A stretch of DNA of 64,000 nucleotides from the NCBI GenBank assembly GCA_910588105.1, contig CAJUQD010000010.1, positions 3,058 through 67,057 of the forward strand, in the 5' to 3' direction. The notes beneath the pieces were generated by a model. That model did not search any database. It was not told the DNA's origin and saw only the letters and a program-made list of their open reading frames with translations. Numbering within the stretch: the stretch's first letter is position 1; every line of letters begins with the position of its first letter. Shown piece by piece: positions 40,148 to 47,984 of this stretch. The DNA is from an uncultured Oscillospiraceae bacterium (GTDB lineage Bacteria; Bacillota; Clostridia; Oscillospirales; Oscillospiraceae). Made by a program: the position numbers and the translations under genes.

Positions 40148-40274
40148 GCACTCTGCGGCACTGAGGCGCGGCCCCGGGGGCCGGGCTGCGGGCGGTGTCC
40201 GGGCACGGGCGGCAGCGCAAATAGGGGCAGCCGCGTCGAAGGCGCCGCGCGCCGGAAGGGCGCGCACCCACTCC

Positions 40275-40416
40275 CGTACCGGGCTCCCCCGCAGAACCGG
40301 GGGATTCTCAAGGGGGAGACCGTCCTGAGAGCGCAGCCCGCCCTGTGGGCTGTGCGAACCGGCGGCCTCCCCCTTGGGCGTGCCTTTGGGTGCTTTCTGC
40401 ACGGGCAGAAAGTACC
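40275..40416 (-). repeat. R3 repeat, right copy, inverted
   Basis: Read on the minus strand from 40416: TACTTTCTGC-CGTGCAGAAAG, CAAAGGCACG, AGGGGGAGGCCGCCGGTTC, CTCTCAGGAC, CCCCCTTGAGAATCCCCC, CGGGGGAGCCC. These blocks occur in the same order as in the copy at 39148. Confidence 0.75.
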
Positions 40417-40489
40417 CCGCCGGAGGCCAAGGGGGAAACCCCCCCAAAATACCCGGGGACTCCCCAAATATTTCGGCAACAAAACGGGC

Positions 40490-40518
40490 TTGTATTTTCC
40501 AATAAAATAGAATACAAT
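40490..40518 (+). promoter_or_regulatory. asp23-fakA promoter
   Basis: TTGTAT (40490-40495), 17-bp spacer, TACAAT (40513-40518), 61 bases before the Asp23-family gene. Confidence 0.75.
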
Positions 40519-40578
40519 ATGGGGAGCGAATGAAATAGAAACGGCAGCCCCCTTGCGCGCAAAGAAAGGAAGGTTCCC

Positions 40579-40929
40579 ATGAAAATACAGACTGAAAAGG
40601 GTCTCGTCCGGCTGACCAGCGACGTGTACTCCAACCTCACCGGCGCGGTAGCCACCAGCTGCTACGGCGTGAAGGGCATGGCGTTCCGCTCCAAGACCGA
40701 CGGGCTGGTCCACCTGCTGCGGCGGGAATCCATGTCCAAGGGCGTGAAGATCGTCTACAACAACGACCAGTCCATCTCCATCTACCTGCACATCATCGTA
40801 GACAATGGGGTGAACCTGGTGGCGGTGGGCCAGTCCATCCAGAACGAAGTGAAGTACAACGTCCACCGCCTCACCGGGGTGGAGGTGCGCAGCGTCAACG
40901 TCTGCGTGGATTCCATGGTGATCGGTTAA
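40579..40929 (+). CDS. Asp23/Gls24 family envelope stress protein (YloU-like)
   Basis: 116 residues. VRLTSDVYSNLTGAVATSCYGVKGMA and ISIYLHIIVDNGVNLVAVGQSIQNEVKYNVHRLTG, cut into its two typical blocks, plus VRSVNVCVDSMV, are the Asp23 pattern. It lies 30 bases before the fakA-like gene, the conserved yloU-yloV arrangement. ATG 40579 follows AAAGGAAGG. Role in membrane-associated stress control is inferred from family. Confidence 0.92.
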   Translation: MKIQTEKGLVRLTSDVYSNLTGAVATSCYGVKGMAFRSKTDGLVHLLRRESMSKGVKIVYNNDQSISIYLHIIVDNGVNLVAVGQSIQNEVKYNVHRLTGVEVRSVNVCVDSMVIG

Positions 40930-40959
40930 ACCGGCCCAGAAAGAGAGGATATCCAAACT

Positions 40960-42636
40960 ATGGTAGACATCATCGACGGCGCGCTGTTTCAGCGCATGGT
41001 GATCCACGGCTCCGCCTCCATCAGCGTCCAGAAGCAGGCCATCAACGACCTGAACGTATTCCCCGTCCCTGACGGGGATACCGGCACCAACATGTCCTTG
41101 ACCATCGGCACCGCCGCCGCCGAGGCGAAGAAGAAACCGGCCCAGTCCATCGGCAAGGCCGCCTCCGTCAACGCTTCCGCCCTGCTCCGGGGGGCCCGGG
41201 GCAACTCGGGGGTCATCCTGTCCCTGCTGTTCCGGGGTGTGTCCAAGGGGCTGAAGGAACAGGACGAGGCGGACGGCATTGCCTTTGCCGCCGCTTTGAG
41301 CGAGGGCGTATCCGCCGCCTACAAGGCGGTGATGAAGCCCGCCGAGGGCACCATTTTAACGGTGTCCCGCCTGGCCGCCGCCAAGGCGTCCCAGGCCGCC
41401 CAGGAGCACAACAGCGTAGAGGCGGTGCTGGAGGCCGCCATCGCCGAAGGCCAGATTGCCCTGGCGGACACGGTGAACCAGAACCCGGTGCTGAAGAAGG
41501 CCGGCGTGGTGGATGCGGGGGGCAAGGGCTTTTTGTGCATCCTCCAGGGGATGCTGGACGAGCTGCGGGGCCTGCCCGTCCCGGAGGAGGAGGACAGCGG
41601 GCTGCCCGCCAAGGAGAGCGCCGATTTCGCCGCTTTGTCCGAGGAAGACATTACCTTCACCTTCGACACGGTGTTCATCGTGCGCAAAACGGCTGATAAA
41701 TCCATCGACCCCTTCCGCGCCTACCTGAACAGCATCGGCGACAGCCTGGTCATCGGCGAGGACGACGAGTCCTTCAAGGTCCACGTCCACACCGACATCC
41801 CCGGCGCGGCTCTGAGCGAGGCCCAGAAATACGGCACCCTGGAACTGGCCAAGATCGAGAACATGCGCACCCAGGCCGAGGAGCTGGCCGCAGGCAAAAA
41901 AGCCCAGTCCACCGACGACCTGGAGCAGGTGGAGGCCGAACTGGAGGGTCGGGGGGACGCCGTCGCCGCCCCGGAGAAGAAGTACGGTGTGGTAGCCGTG
42001 TGCGCCGGGGAGGGCATGTCCAGCGTATTCAAGGACCTGGGGGTGGACGGCGTCATCTCCGGCGGCCAGACTATGAATCCCTCCACCGAGGATATCTGCC
42101 GGGAGATCGCCCGCACCCCCGCCGAGGTGGTGTTCGTGCTGCCCAACAACAAGAATATCATCATGGCCGCCCAGCAGTGCGTGGGCCTCATTGAGGGCAA
42201 AGAGGTGGTGGTGGTGCCCACCCGCACCGTGCCCCAAGGCATCTCCGCCATGCTGGTGCTGGATCCGGAGGCTGACGCCGAATCCAACGCCGCCGCCATG
42301 GAGGAGGCCCGCAAAAATGTGCGCACCTCTGAGATCACCTACGCCGCCCGGGACTCCGACTTCGACGGCTTTAAGATCCATGAAGGGGACTACATGGCCC
42401 TTGCCGAGGGCCAGCTCTTCGCCACCGATCAGGACATCGGCAGGCTTCTGACCCATCTGGCCCAGTCGGGCAGCCAGCAGAACGCCGAGTTCATCAGCAT
42501 CTTCTACGGTGAGGACGTGACGGAGGAGCAGGCAGGCGAGGCCCTGTCCATCTTCCAGAAGGAGTGTCCCAACGCCGAGATCACCCTGCTGTCCGGTGGC
42601 CAGCCTGTGTACTATTATATGATCTCCGCGGAATGA
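40960..42636 (+). CDS. fakA: DAK2-domain fatty acid kinase subunit (YloV/FakA-like)
   Basis: 558 residues. The N-terminal DhaL/DAK2 kinase domain has NVFPVPDGDTGTNMSLT (Mg-ATP aspartates) and ALLRGARGNSGVILS. A middle domain (YLNSIGDSLVIGEDDESFKVHVHTD, in part) and a C-terminal DegV-like region with VISGGQTMNPSTEDI and VLPNNKNIIMAAQQ follow. With a FakB lipid-binding partner it phosphorylates fatty acids; no fakB is in this window. Start ATG 40960 after GAGAGGA. Confidence 0.92.
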   Translation: MVDIIDGALFQRMVIHGSASISVQKQAINDLNVFPVPDGDTGTNMSLTIGTAAAEAKKKPAQSIGKAASVNASALLRGARGNSGVILSLLFRGVSKGLKEQDEADGIAFAAALSEGVSAAYKAVMKPAEGTILTVSRLAAAKASQAAQEHNSVEAVLEAAIAEGQIALADTVNQNPVLKKAGVVDAGGKGFLCILQGMLDELRGLPVPEEEDSGLPAKESADFAALSEEDITFTFDTVFIVRKTADKSIDPFRAYLNSIGDSLVIGEDDESFKVHVHTDIPGAALSEAQKYGTLELAKIENMRTQAEELAAGKKAQSTDDLEQVEAELEGRGDAVAAPEKKYGVVAVCAGEGMSSVFKDLGVDGVISGGQTMNPSTEDICREIARTPAEVVFVLPNNKNIIMAAQQCVGLIEGKEVVVVPTRTVPQGISAMLVLDPEADAESNAAAMEEARKNVRTSEITYAARDSDFDGFKIHEGDYMALAEGQLFATDQDIGRLLTHLAQSGSQQNAEFISIFYGEDVTEEQAGEALSIFQKECPNAEITLLSGGQPVYYYMISAE

Positions 42637-42643
42637 CCTCGCG

Positions 42644-42664
42644 GAAAAGGGCTTTGCCCTTTTC
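42644..42664 (+). other. Hairpin after fakA
   Basis: Perfect 9-bp stem (42644-42652 with 42656-42664) made of GAAAAGGGC and its complement. It may be a weak terminator. The following 130 bases are GC-rich with no gene recognised. Confidence 0.45.
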
Positions 42665-42798
42665 TGCGAAAGGGTTTGCACCCCGGCTGCGCGCCCTGGG
42701 GGCACGCTTGCGCTCCGGGAGGCATTTTCGGGGCCGTCCCTGAAATGGATTTCATTTAATTTCGCCGCCTGCGGGCGGCGGAACCCTGCCAGACGTTC

Positions 42799-42835
42799 AA
42801 AAACTTCCCCGGACAGGTTCCGGGGAAGTTTTTTT
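42799..42835 (+). terminator. Strong terminator before the HTH-membrane operon
   Basis: 14-bp stem (42799-42812 with 42820-42833, 7-base loop) with a T7 tract. Confidence 0.9.
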
Positions 42836-42842
42836 GCAAAAA

Positions 42843-42907
42843 TGTAAAATACGCTTGACACGAAATGTAAAGCGTGCTATACTCCATCTTGTAAAGCAAA
42901 CTTTACA
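42843..42907 (+). promoter_or_regulatory. Promoter with three TGTAAA operator sites
   Basis: TTGACA (42855-42860), 17-bp spacer, TATACT (42878-42883). TGTAAA occurs at 42843, 42866 and 42890, about 23-24 bp apart. The last forms a dyad TGTAAAG (42890-42896)/CTTTACA (42901-42907) just before the ribosome site. The HTH protein encoded next is the likely ligand. Confidence 0.8.
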
Positions 42908-42924
42908 TCCAAAGGAGGGCTGAC

Positions 42925-43128
42925 ATGGAAAACCGCATCGCCGAGCTGCGCAAAGCCCGGCGCATCTCCCAGGCGGAGCTGGCCGAGGCGGTGGCTGTCA
43001 CCCGGCAGACCATCATCTCGCTGGAGAGCGGGCGCTACAACGCCTCGCTCCTGCTGGCCCACAAGATCGCCAAATACTTTGACACCACCATCGAGGACAT
43101 TTTCCTGTTTGAGGAGGAAGAACCATGA
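42925..43128 (+). CDS. Small XRE-family regulator (YozG-like)
   Basis: 67 residues, almost all HTH: RIAELRKARRISQAELAEAV, VTRQTIISLESGRYNASL, ending DTTIEDIFLFEEEE. This matches the YozG-type regulators paired with small membrane proteins. AAAGGAGG precedes ATG 42925. It is coupled by ATGA to the next gene. Probably autoregulatory through the upstream TGTAAA sites. Confidence 0.9.
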   Translation: MENRIAELRKARRISQAELAEAVAVTRQTIISLESGRYNASLLLAHKIAKYFDTTIEDIFLFEEEEP

Positions 43129-43367
43129 GGTGCAACTGTAATTTTAACATCAACCCCGCCTTTGCCGCCGGCGTCACCCTGCTGTGGATCAGCCTGCTCA
43201 TCCGAAACGTGCTGGAGCTGGGGGGCCCTGCGGCGGCCGCGGCCCATCTCCTGTCCGGCGCGGCCTGCGCGCTATTGCTGATCGGCCTGCTGTACGGCTC
43301 CCCTAAGACCCGGCCCGTGTTCGATAAATTCCACGCCTTCAAGCGCCGGCTCTTGGGCCGGGAATAA
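43125..43367 (+). CDS. Small membrane protein with two helices
   Basis: 80 residues. Segments near 13-31 (FAAGVTLLWISLLIRNVLEL) and 38-57 (AAAAHLLSGAACALLLIGLL) are hydrophobic; the tail is basic (FKRRLLGRE). It overlaps the HTH gene stop (ATGA) and belongs to the same operon. No family recognised; probably part of a membrane stress or transport unit controlled by the HTH protein. Confidence 0.75.
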   Translation: MRCNCNFNINPAFAAGVTLLWISLLIRNVLELGGPAAAAAHLLSGAACALLLIGLLYGSPKTRPVFDKFHAFKRRLLGRE

Positions 43368-43379
43368 GGAGGAACCCCT

Positions 43380-43841
43380 ATGATGCTGCACATATTTGAT
43401 ACGTCCGACTATGAGCGCTCCCTGCGCCGCCGCCGTCTGGCGGGCTTCGGCCTGCTGGCGGTGGGGCTGACGGGCCTTGTCTGCTACCTCCTGCTGATTC
43501 ATGACAGCGATGTGCTGCCCGCCTTTGCCCGGGGCTTCTACCTGGGCGGCTCCAGCGGCATCGCCATCGGCTCGGTGTTCCTGCTGGTGCGGATGCAGTA
43601 CCTGCTCACCCACCCGGCGACCCGGAAGAAGGCCAAGATCCAGGAGCAGGATGAGCGGGAGAAGGCCATCCTCAACCAGTCCTACCAATTCGCCGGGATG
43701 TTCACCTTCTTCGCCGCCGCATGCTCCATGTTCGTGCTGGTGGCGGTGAGCATGGAGGCCGCCCTGGCGGTGCTGGGGGTGGTGGCGGTGTACGCCGTTG
43801 TCTGGCTCATCGCTAACCTCTACCTGTCCAAAAAGCTGTGA
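43380..43841 (+). CDS. Four-helix membrane protein
   Basis: 153 residues with hydrophobic segments near 22-41, 54-73, 102-121 and 125-147. A charged loop (THPATRKKAKIQEQDEREKAIL) sits between helices 2 and 3; its DEREKAI stretch recalls the DUF2178/YdbT-like loops, but the family is not firmly recognised. AAGGAGG precedes ATG 43380. The RluA gene overlaps its stop (GTGA). Confidence 0.75.
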   Translation: MMLHIFDTSDYERSLRRRRLAGFGLLAVGLTGLVCYLLLIHDSDVLPAFARGFYLGGSSGIAIGSVFLLVRMQYLLTHPATRKKAKIQEQDEREKAILNQSYQFAGMFTFFAAACSMFVLVAVSMEAALAVLGVVAVYAVVWLIANLYLSKKL

Positions 43842-44746
43842 GCGTCCGGTATCTCACCTTAAACATCACCCCCGGGCTGGCGGGGCTGGAGGTGAATACC
43901 CTCCTGCGCCGCCGCTTGGGCTTGTCCGGCACAGTGCTGCGGCGGATCAAGTGGCTGGAGGACGGCATCACCTTGGACGGGGCGCGGGTAAACGTCCGCG
44001 TTCGGGCCAAAGAGGGGCAGACGCTGGCCGTCCGGTTGACGGACCCAGAGCTCACCTCCGGCGTGGCGCCCATCCCCGGCCCGCTGGACATCGTGTACGA
44101 GGACGGGGATCTAGCGGTGCTCAACAAGGCCCCCGGGGTGCTGGTCCACCCCGGCCACGGCCACTTTGACGATACCCTGGGTAATTTTCTGATGTATCAC
44201 TACAAAATCACCGGGGAGGAATCGGATTTCCACCCCGTCCACCGGCTGGACAAGGGCACCTCCGGGCTGGTCGTCATAGCCAAGCATCCCCACGCCCAGG
44301 AGAAACTGAAAAAACAGCTCCACTCCGGGGCCTTCCGCCGGGTGTACCTGGCCGTCTGCGACGGCGCGCCCCCCGCCCTCTCCGGCATGATCAACGCCCC
44401 CATCGGCCAGACAGAGGGCTCTCTCATGGCCCGGGAGGTGCGCCCGGACGGCCAACCCGCCCGCACCCGCTATAAAGTGGTGCGCCCCCTGGGATCCCGC
44501 ACTCTTTTAGAGCTGGGGCTGGACACGGGCCGCACCCACCAGATCCGGGTCCACATGGCCTACATTGGCTGTCCCCTCACCGGGGATTTCCTGTACGGCA
44601 GGCCGGATCCTGCGCTGATTGCCCGCCCCGCCCTCCACTCAGCAGAGCTGGAGCTGGCCCACCCGGTCACCGGGGAGCGGCTGCGCTTCGCCGCCCCCCT
44701 GCCCGCCGATATGGCGGCGCTGATTCCAAAGGAGGATATTCCATGA
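43838..44746 (+). CDS. RluA-family pseudouridine synthase
   Basis: 302 residues starting at GTG 43838 in a GTGA overlap. An N-terminal S4-like part (LLRRRLGLSGTVLRRIKWLEDG) precedes the catalytic domain with the nucleophilic aspartate in HPVHRLDKGTSGLVVIAK and later LDTGRTHQIRVHMAYIGCPL. It modifies uridines in rRNA or tRNA; RluD-like, exact site unknown. It is coupled by ATGA to a small membrane-protein gene. Confidence 0.92.
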   Translation: MSVRYLTLNITPGLAGLEVNTLLRRRLGLSGTVLRRIKWLEDGITLDGARVNVRVRAKEGQTLAVRLTDPELTSGVAPIPGPLDIVYEDGDLAVLNKAPGVLVHPGHGHFDDTLGNFLMYHYKITGEESDFHPVHRLDKGTSGLVVIAKHPHAQEKLKKQLHSGAFRRVYLAVCDGAPPALSGMINAPIGQTEGSLMAREVRPDGQPARTRYKVVRPLGSRTLLELGLDTGRTHQIRVHMAYIGCPLTGDFLYGRPDPALIARPALHSAELELAHPVTGERLRFAAPLPADMAALIPKEDIP

Positions 44747-44922
44747 AAAATTTACAGCTTGCAAGCATTTTGACGCTGTTCCTGTCGGTGATGCTGTGGA
44801 CGGCGGGGCGGGTCTTTTTCACCCTGCCTGACTGGGCGGTGCGGGTCAACGGCGTTATCATGGTGATTACCATGGCGCTGCTGGTGTTTTCCACCGTCCG
44901 GCTTAAAATTAAGAATTCATGA
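44743..44922 (+). CDS. Small two-helix membrane protein
   Basis: 59 residues, ATG 44743 with a strong AAAGGAGG site and ATGA overlap with the RluA gene. Segments LASILTLFLSVMLWTAGRVFF and VNGVIMVITMALLVFSTV (each under 22 residues) are hydrophobic, linked by LPDWAVR; the tail is basic (RLKIKNS). Last gene of the operon. No family recognised. Confidence 0.7.
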   Translation: MKNLQLASILTLFLSVMLWTAGRVFFTLPDWAVRVNGVIMVITMALLVFSTVRLKIKNS

Positions 44923-44939
44923 AAATGGCTGGTCTCATA

Positions 44940-44969
44940 TTGACAGGTTTATACAGTTTATAATATAAT
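44940..44969 (+). promoter_or_regulatory. Promoter of first DUF6440 gene
   Basis: TTGACA (44940-44945), 18-bp spacer, TATAAT (44964-44969). A second TATAAT overlaps at 44959. Confidence 0.85.
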
Positions 44970-44998
44970 ATTATAAATTAAAACAAGGAGGGAGACCC

Positions 44999-45181
44999 AT
45001 GGCAAAAAACGACCGCTTTCAAGTCATCCACTCGGAGGGCAACGGCCTCACCGGCCCTCAGCTTACGGTGCTGATGGACACCGCCACGGGGGTACAGTAC
45101 CTGCTTGCCCAGTCCGGCTACGCGGGCGGGCTGTGCCCCCTGGTGGATCAAGAGGGCGGGCCCCTCAAGTGGGAAGTGTAA
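44999..45181 (+). CDS. DUF6440-type small protein 1
   Basis: 60 residues: MAKNDRFQVIHSEG, then TVLMDTATGVQYLLAQSGYA and GGLCPLVDQEGGP. The TGVQYL-GYAGG-CPLVD pattern is that of DUF6440, a short beta protein of unknown role in clostridia. GGAGGGAG precedes the ATG. A GC-rich hairpin (45242-45275) follows. Confidence 0.85.
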   Translation: MAKNDRFQVIHSEGNGLTGPQLTVLMDTATGVQYLLAQSGYAGGLCPLVDQEGGPLKWEV

Positions 45182-45312
45182 GTCCTTTTTCCCGCAGGCC
45201 CGTCCGGCAGCTGTACCGATTCTGCGCAGCGGCCCTATTGCGGAGGAAGTCCGGGGATTTCCCCGAACTTCCTCCATAACGTTAAGAATTCCTAAGGAAA
45301 GCGCAGGTTCTG

Positions 45313-45341
45313 TTGACATCTCAGCGCGATCAATTCATAAT
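45313..45341 (+). promoter_or_regulatory. Promoter of second DUF6440 gene
   Basis: TTGACA (45313-45318), 17-bp spacer, CATAAT (45336-45341). Confidence 0.75.
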
Positions 45342-45386
45342 GTCCCTGGATTCTTTGGATCAAAAGCTGAGAAAGGAAGAGTGAAC

Positions 45387-45569
45387 ATGTCGAAGAATGA
45401 CCGCTTTCAAATCGTCCAGGAGGAGGGCAACGCCCTGACCTCGAACCATCGCATGGTGCTGGCGGATGCCACCACCGGCGTGCAGTACCTGTTCGTAAAA
45501 GACGGCTACGCGGGCGGACTGTGCCCCCTGGTGGACCGGGACGGCAAGCCCCTGACTTGGGATAAGTAA
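45387..45569 (+). CDS. DUF6440-type small protein 2
   Basis: 60 residues, paralogue of the preceding gene (SKNDRFQIVQEEGNALTS; ATTGVQYLFVKDGYAGG; CPLVDRDGKPL). It has its own promoter, so the two are independently expressed. GAAAGGAAGAG precedes ATG 45387. Confidence 0.85.
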   Translation: MSKNDRFQIVQEEGNALTSNHRMVLADATTGVQYLFVKDGYAGGLCPLVDRDGKPLTWDK

Positions 45570-45587
45570 GAACTGCGGAACCGCGGG

Positions 45588-45751
45588 CTAGGCGCCGTCT
45601 GAAAATTGACAATTTGCCCAGCGGCAAGGAATTTTTTCGCCGAGCAAGGCGATTTGGCGCAGAAATACTTTGTGTATTTCAAGGCAAGCAACGCGGTTCG
45701 GCGGAAAAAGGCCCGCCGATTGGGCGTGCTGACAATTTTTAAACAAGCCCT
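45588..45751 (+). repeat. R2 dispersed repeat, plus copy
   Basis: About 165 bp, from CTAGGCGCCG to AAACAAGCCCT, with GCCCAGCGGC-AGG-ATTTTTTCGCC and GGCGCAGAAATACTTTGTG then TATTTCAAG. An inverted copy lies at 52149-52313. A third, more diverged stretch follows at about 45752-45890 (AATAATTGTG-TTATTTCAAG). The gap up to 46080 has no gene I can support. Confidence 0.85.
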
Positions 45752-46081
45752 AAATCAGCAAGAGCGATTTGCGAGAGGTTTTGCGCCAAAATGCGGCGCA
45801 ATTTTGCAGGAATAATTGTGTTTATTTCAAGAAATTGCAACAAAATTCTGGTGCAAAATATCTGCAAAGCGCCGCAGGTGTATTTAATCAGTGCTTCCCT
45901 AAGACCAACGTGGAGCAAAAGCGGGGAGGCCCCACGGGGATCGGACAGCTTTTGTGGAATCGGAGGGCTTGGAACCGCGCCGCGAATAGGCGCAGCATGA
46001 TCTGGAAACGCGGATAAGCGGACGGCGAGGACGCTTGGGCCGCAGCGGGGCCGGACGCAGGGGCGCATCGCGGGGCAAACA

Positions 46082-46114
46082 AAAAAGTCCGGGAAACTTT
46101 CCCGGACTTTTTAT
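46082..46114. terminator. Bidirectional terminator
   Basis: A 12-bp stem (AAAAGTCCGGGA and its complement) flanked by A and T tracts on both sides; ends the minus-strand membrane-protein gene. Confidence 0.85.
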
Positions 46115-46148
46115 TCTGTGGAAACAGCCACGACCCTGCCGGGTTTTA

Positions 46149-46919
46149 TCAGCATAGGGACACCCCAGCCCCAATCAGGCCCACTGCGGTGAGCTCCAGC
46201 ATGGTTGGAAAGGCCCATTCCATTGGGGTAGAGGACACATCAAAATAAACGAACATACTTGAGATTTTCAGCGCCATCATCAGCGCGCACAGGCTGAGGA
46301 CATACACCGCCCGCCACCGGCGGTCAACGGCGCGGGCGTTCACCAGCCCCGCCACACCCGCTGCCGCCAGCAGCGCGGCAACGCCTTTGAAGAACAGCGC
46401 ATTGAGTTCCCCGGCATACATCCCCGCCAAAATGGGACCGTCGCCGGTGAAGGGCATATGGACAGGCCCGCACAGCATCCACCACATAATTCCCATCGTT
46501 ATCACCAATATTGCCAGCATAACGGCAGCCGGCTTTGGCAAGGGCGGGTTTTTATCCCCCTTCCGCCGCCGGAACCAAAGCAGGGGCACAACCACCCCCA
46601 CCGCCAGAAAGACACGGTACAACGGGAAGCCGGTGGAGAACAGGCTTTTCCAAACGACGCGCAATGCTTCCAACCCAAATTTTTTGGAACTCAGCACGGG
46701 AATCACGGCGCAGGCGGCCAAAACGACGAACACACCCAGCCAAACGCAATAGGATTGGGGCCGGACAAATTTCTTTGCCGCTTTCTGCGGCCGCTCCGCA
46801 CCGGCGAAAGACGGCGCCCCCGCCTTATCCCCATAGTCAGCGACAACGTTCTCCGCCTCCCCCTGGGGCAAGTACCAATGGGCCCACCAGGACAGCCGCG
46901 CCATATCGTTTTTTCCCAT
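46149..46919 (-). CDS. Seven-helix membrane protein of unknown function
   Basis: 256 residues with a soluble N-terminal about 55 residues (SWWAHWYLPQGEAENVVADYG) and hydrophobic segments near 57-75, 95-112, 130-148, 168-190, 200-216, 223-238 and 241-255. GGGAGGGAG precedes ATG 46919. It is transcribed alone from a promoter 150 bases upstream. No family recognised. Confidence 0.7.
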   Translation of the reverse strand: MGKNDMARLSWWAHWYLPQGEAENVVADYGDKAGAPSFAGAERPQKAAKKFVRPQSYCVWLGVFVVLAACAVIPVLSSKKFGLEALRVVWKSLFSTGFPLYRVFLAVGVVVPLLWFRRRKGDKNPPLPKPAAVMLAILVITMGIMWWMLCGPVHMPFTGDGPILAGMYAGELNALFFKGVAALLAAAGVAGLVNARAVDRRWRAVYVLSLCALMMALKISSMFVYFDVSSTPMEWAFPTMLELTAVGLIGAGVSLC

Positions 46920-47068
46920 AGAAAACTCCCTCCCTGTATCCAGTGTTGAAAAAACACCGCCAGCAATACGGCATCCGTTATTCTACCGCAAAAAGGCAAT
47001 TACGCTATCAATGGTGTAATGCGGGATATAAAAGGGATGGGGCTCAAAATCACTTCTCTTTCAATATT

Positions 47069-47096
47069 ATTGTACCACAGCCCCTGTAAAAGTCAA
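47069..47096 (-). promoter_or_regulatory. Promoter of the seven-helix protein gene
   Basis: TTGACT (47096-47091), 16-bp spacer, TACAAT (47074-47069). Confidence 0.6.
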
Positions 47097-47205
47097 CACA
47101 TAATATTTTTTGCGTCGCCCCTAATTTGTCCAAAAAGGCGGGGCGCCCCGGCGGCTGCGCCCCCCAGGCGCATAAATTCCCCTTCCCTTTTCCACGGAAA
47201 TCGGG

Positions 47206-47246
47206 TATAATACTGCCAGCCGCCCCTGCGGCCGGCAGTATTTTTT
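47206..47246 (+). promoter_or_regulatory. TATAAT box running into a terminator-like hairpin upstream of rhomboid
   Basis: TATAAT (47206-47211) overlaps a 15-bp stem with one mismatch (47209-47223 with 47228-47242) that ends in T6 (47241-47246), 18 bases before the rhomboid start. The -35 is weak. It could be a terminator for read-through, an attenuator or an operator. Confidence 0.6.
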
Positions 47247-47263
47247 ACCCGAGGTGACCAGCC

Positions 47264-47851
47264 ATGGCCCGAAACGACATAAACCGCCCCACCATGAAGA
47301 TCTCCTACAACGCCCCGGTGGCCCTCACCTTCGCCCTGCTGTCCCTGCTGGCGCTGGCAGCCAACTACTTCACCGGCGGCTGGGCCAACGCCCGCCTGTT
47401 CTCCGTCTACCAGTGCTCCCTGGCCGACCCCCTGGCCTGGCTGCGCTTCTTCGGCCACGTGCTGGGCCACAGCGGCTACGCCCACTACATCGGCAACATG
47501 GTGCTCATACTGGTCCTGGGGCCCAATCTGGAGGACCGCTTCGGCAGCTGGAACGTGCTGTGGGCCATTTTGTTCACCGCCCTGGTGTCCGGGCTGGTGC
47601 AGTTCCTCTTCTTCCCCAGCACCGCCCTGCTGGGGGCGTCAGGCATCGTGTTCATGATGATCCTGCTCTCCTCCTTCGGGGGCGTGCGCAACGGCACCAT
47701 CCCCACCACCCTGATCCTGGTGGCCATCTTCTACCTGGGCGGGGAGCTGTGGGACGCCATCTTCGTCAAGGACAACATCTCCCAGCTCACCCACATCATC
47801 GGCGGGCTGTGCGGGACGGTGCTGGGCTTCGCCCTGTCTGGGAAGCGGTAG
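47264..47851 (+). CDS. Rhomboid-family intramembrane serine protease
   Basis: 195 residues with about six membrane helices. GHSGYAHYIGNMVLILVLG is the N-terminal family motif, LLGASGIVFMMI holds the catalytic serine, and THIIGGLCGTVLGF holds the histidine, so the dyad is intact. It cleaves membrane-anchored substrates; natural targets unknown. GAGGTGACC precedes ATG 47264. Confidence 0.9.
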   Translation: MARNDINRPTMKISYNAPVALTFALLSLLALAANYFTGGWANARLFSVYQCSLADPLAWLRFFGHVLGHSGYAHYIGNMVLILVLGPNLEDRFGSWNVLWAILFTALVSGLVQFLFFPSTALLGASGIVFMMILLSSFGGVRNGTIPTTLILVAIFYLGGELWDAIFVKDNISQLTHIIGGLCGTVLGFALSGKR

Positions 47852-47856
47852 TCCCG

Positions 47857-47886
47857 GCCCCCTCCCATCCAGGAGGGGGCTTTTTT
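47857..47886 (+). terminator. Terminator of the rhomboid gene
   Basis: Perfect 9-bp stem (47857-47865 with 47872-47880) and T6. Confidence 0.9.
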
Positions 47887-47900
47887 CGCGCCTGTAAACA

Positions 47901-47971
47901 ATATGTGAACAACATATATTTTTCTTGACAGGCAGGGTTGCCCGCGCTAATATATGTGAAGCAAATATATT
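47901..47971 (+). promoter_or_regulatory. marR-ABC promoter with two dyads
   Basis: TTGACA (47925-47930), 17-bp spacer, TAATAT (47948-47953). Dyad 1: ATATGT/ACATAT at 47901-47917, just upstream of -35. Dyad 2: AATATAT/ATATATT at 47949-47971, over -10 and start. Spacing is typical of MarR autorepression. Confidence 0.7.
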
Positions 47972-47984
47972 TGGAGGTGTTCCC

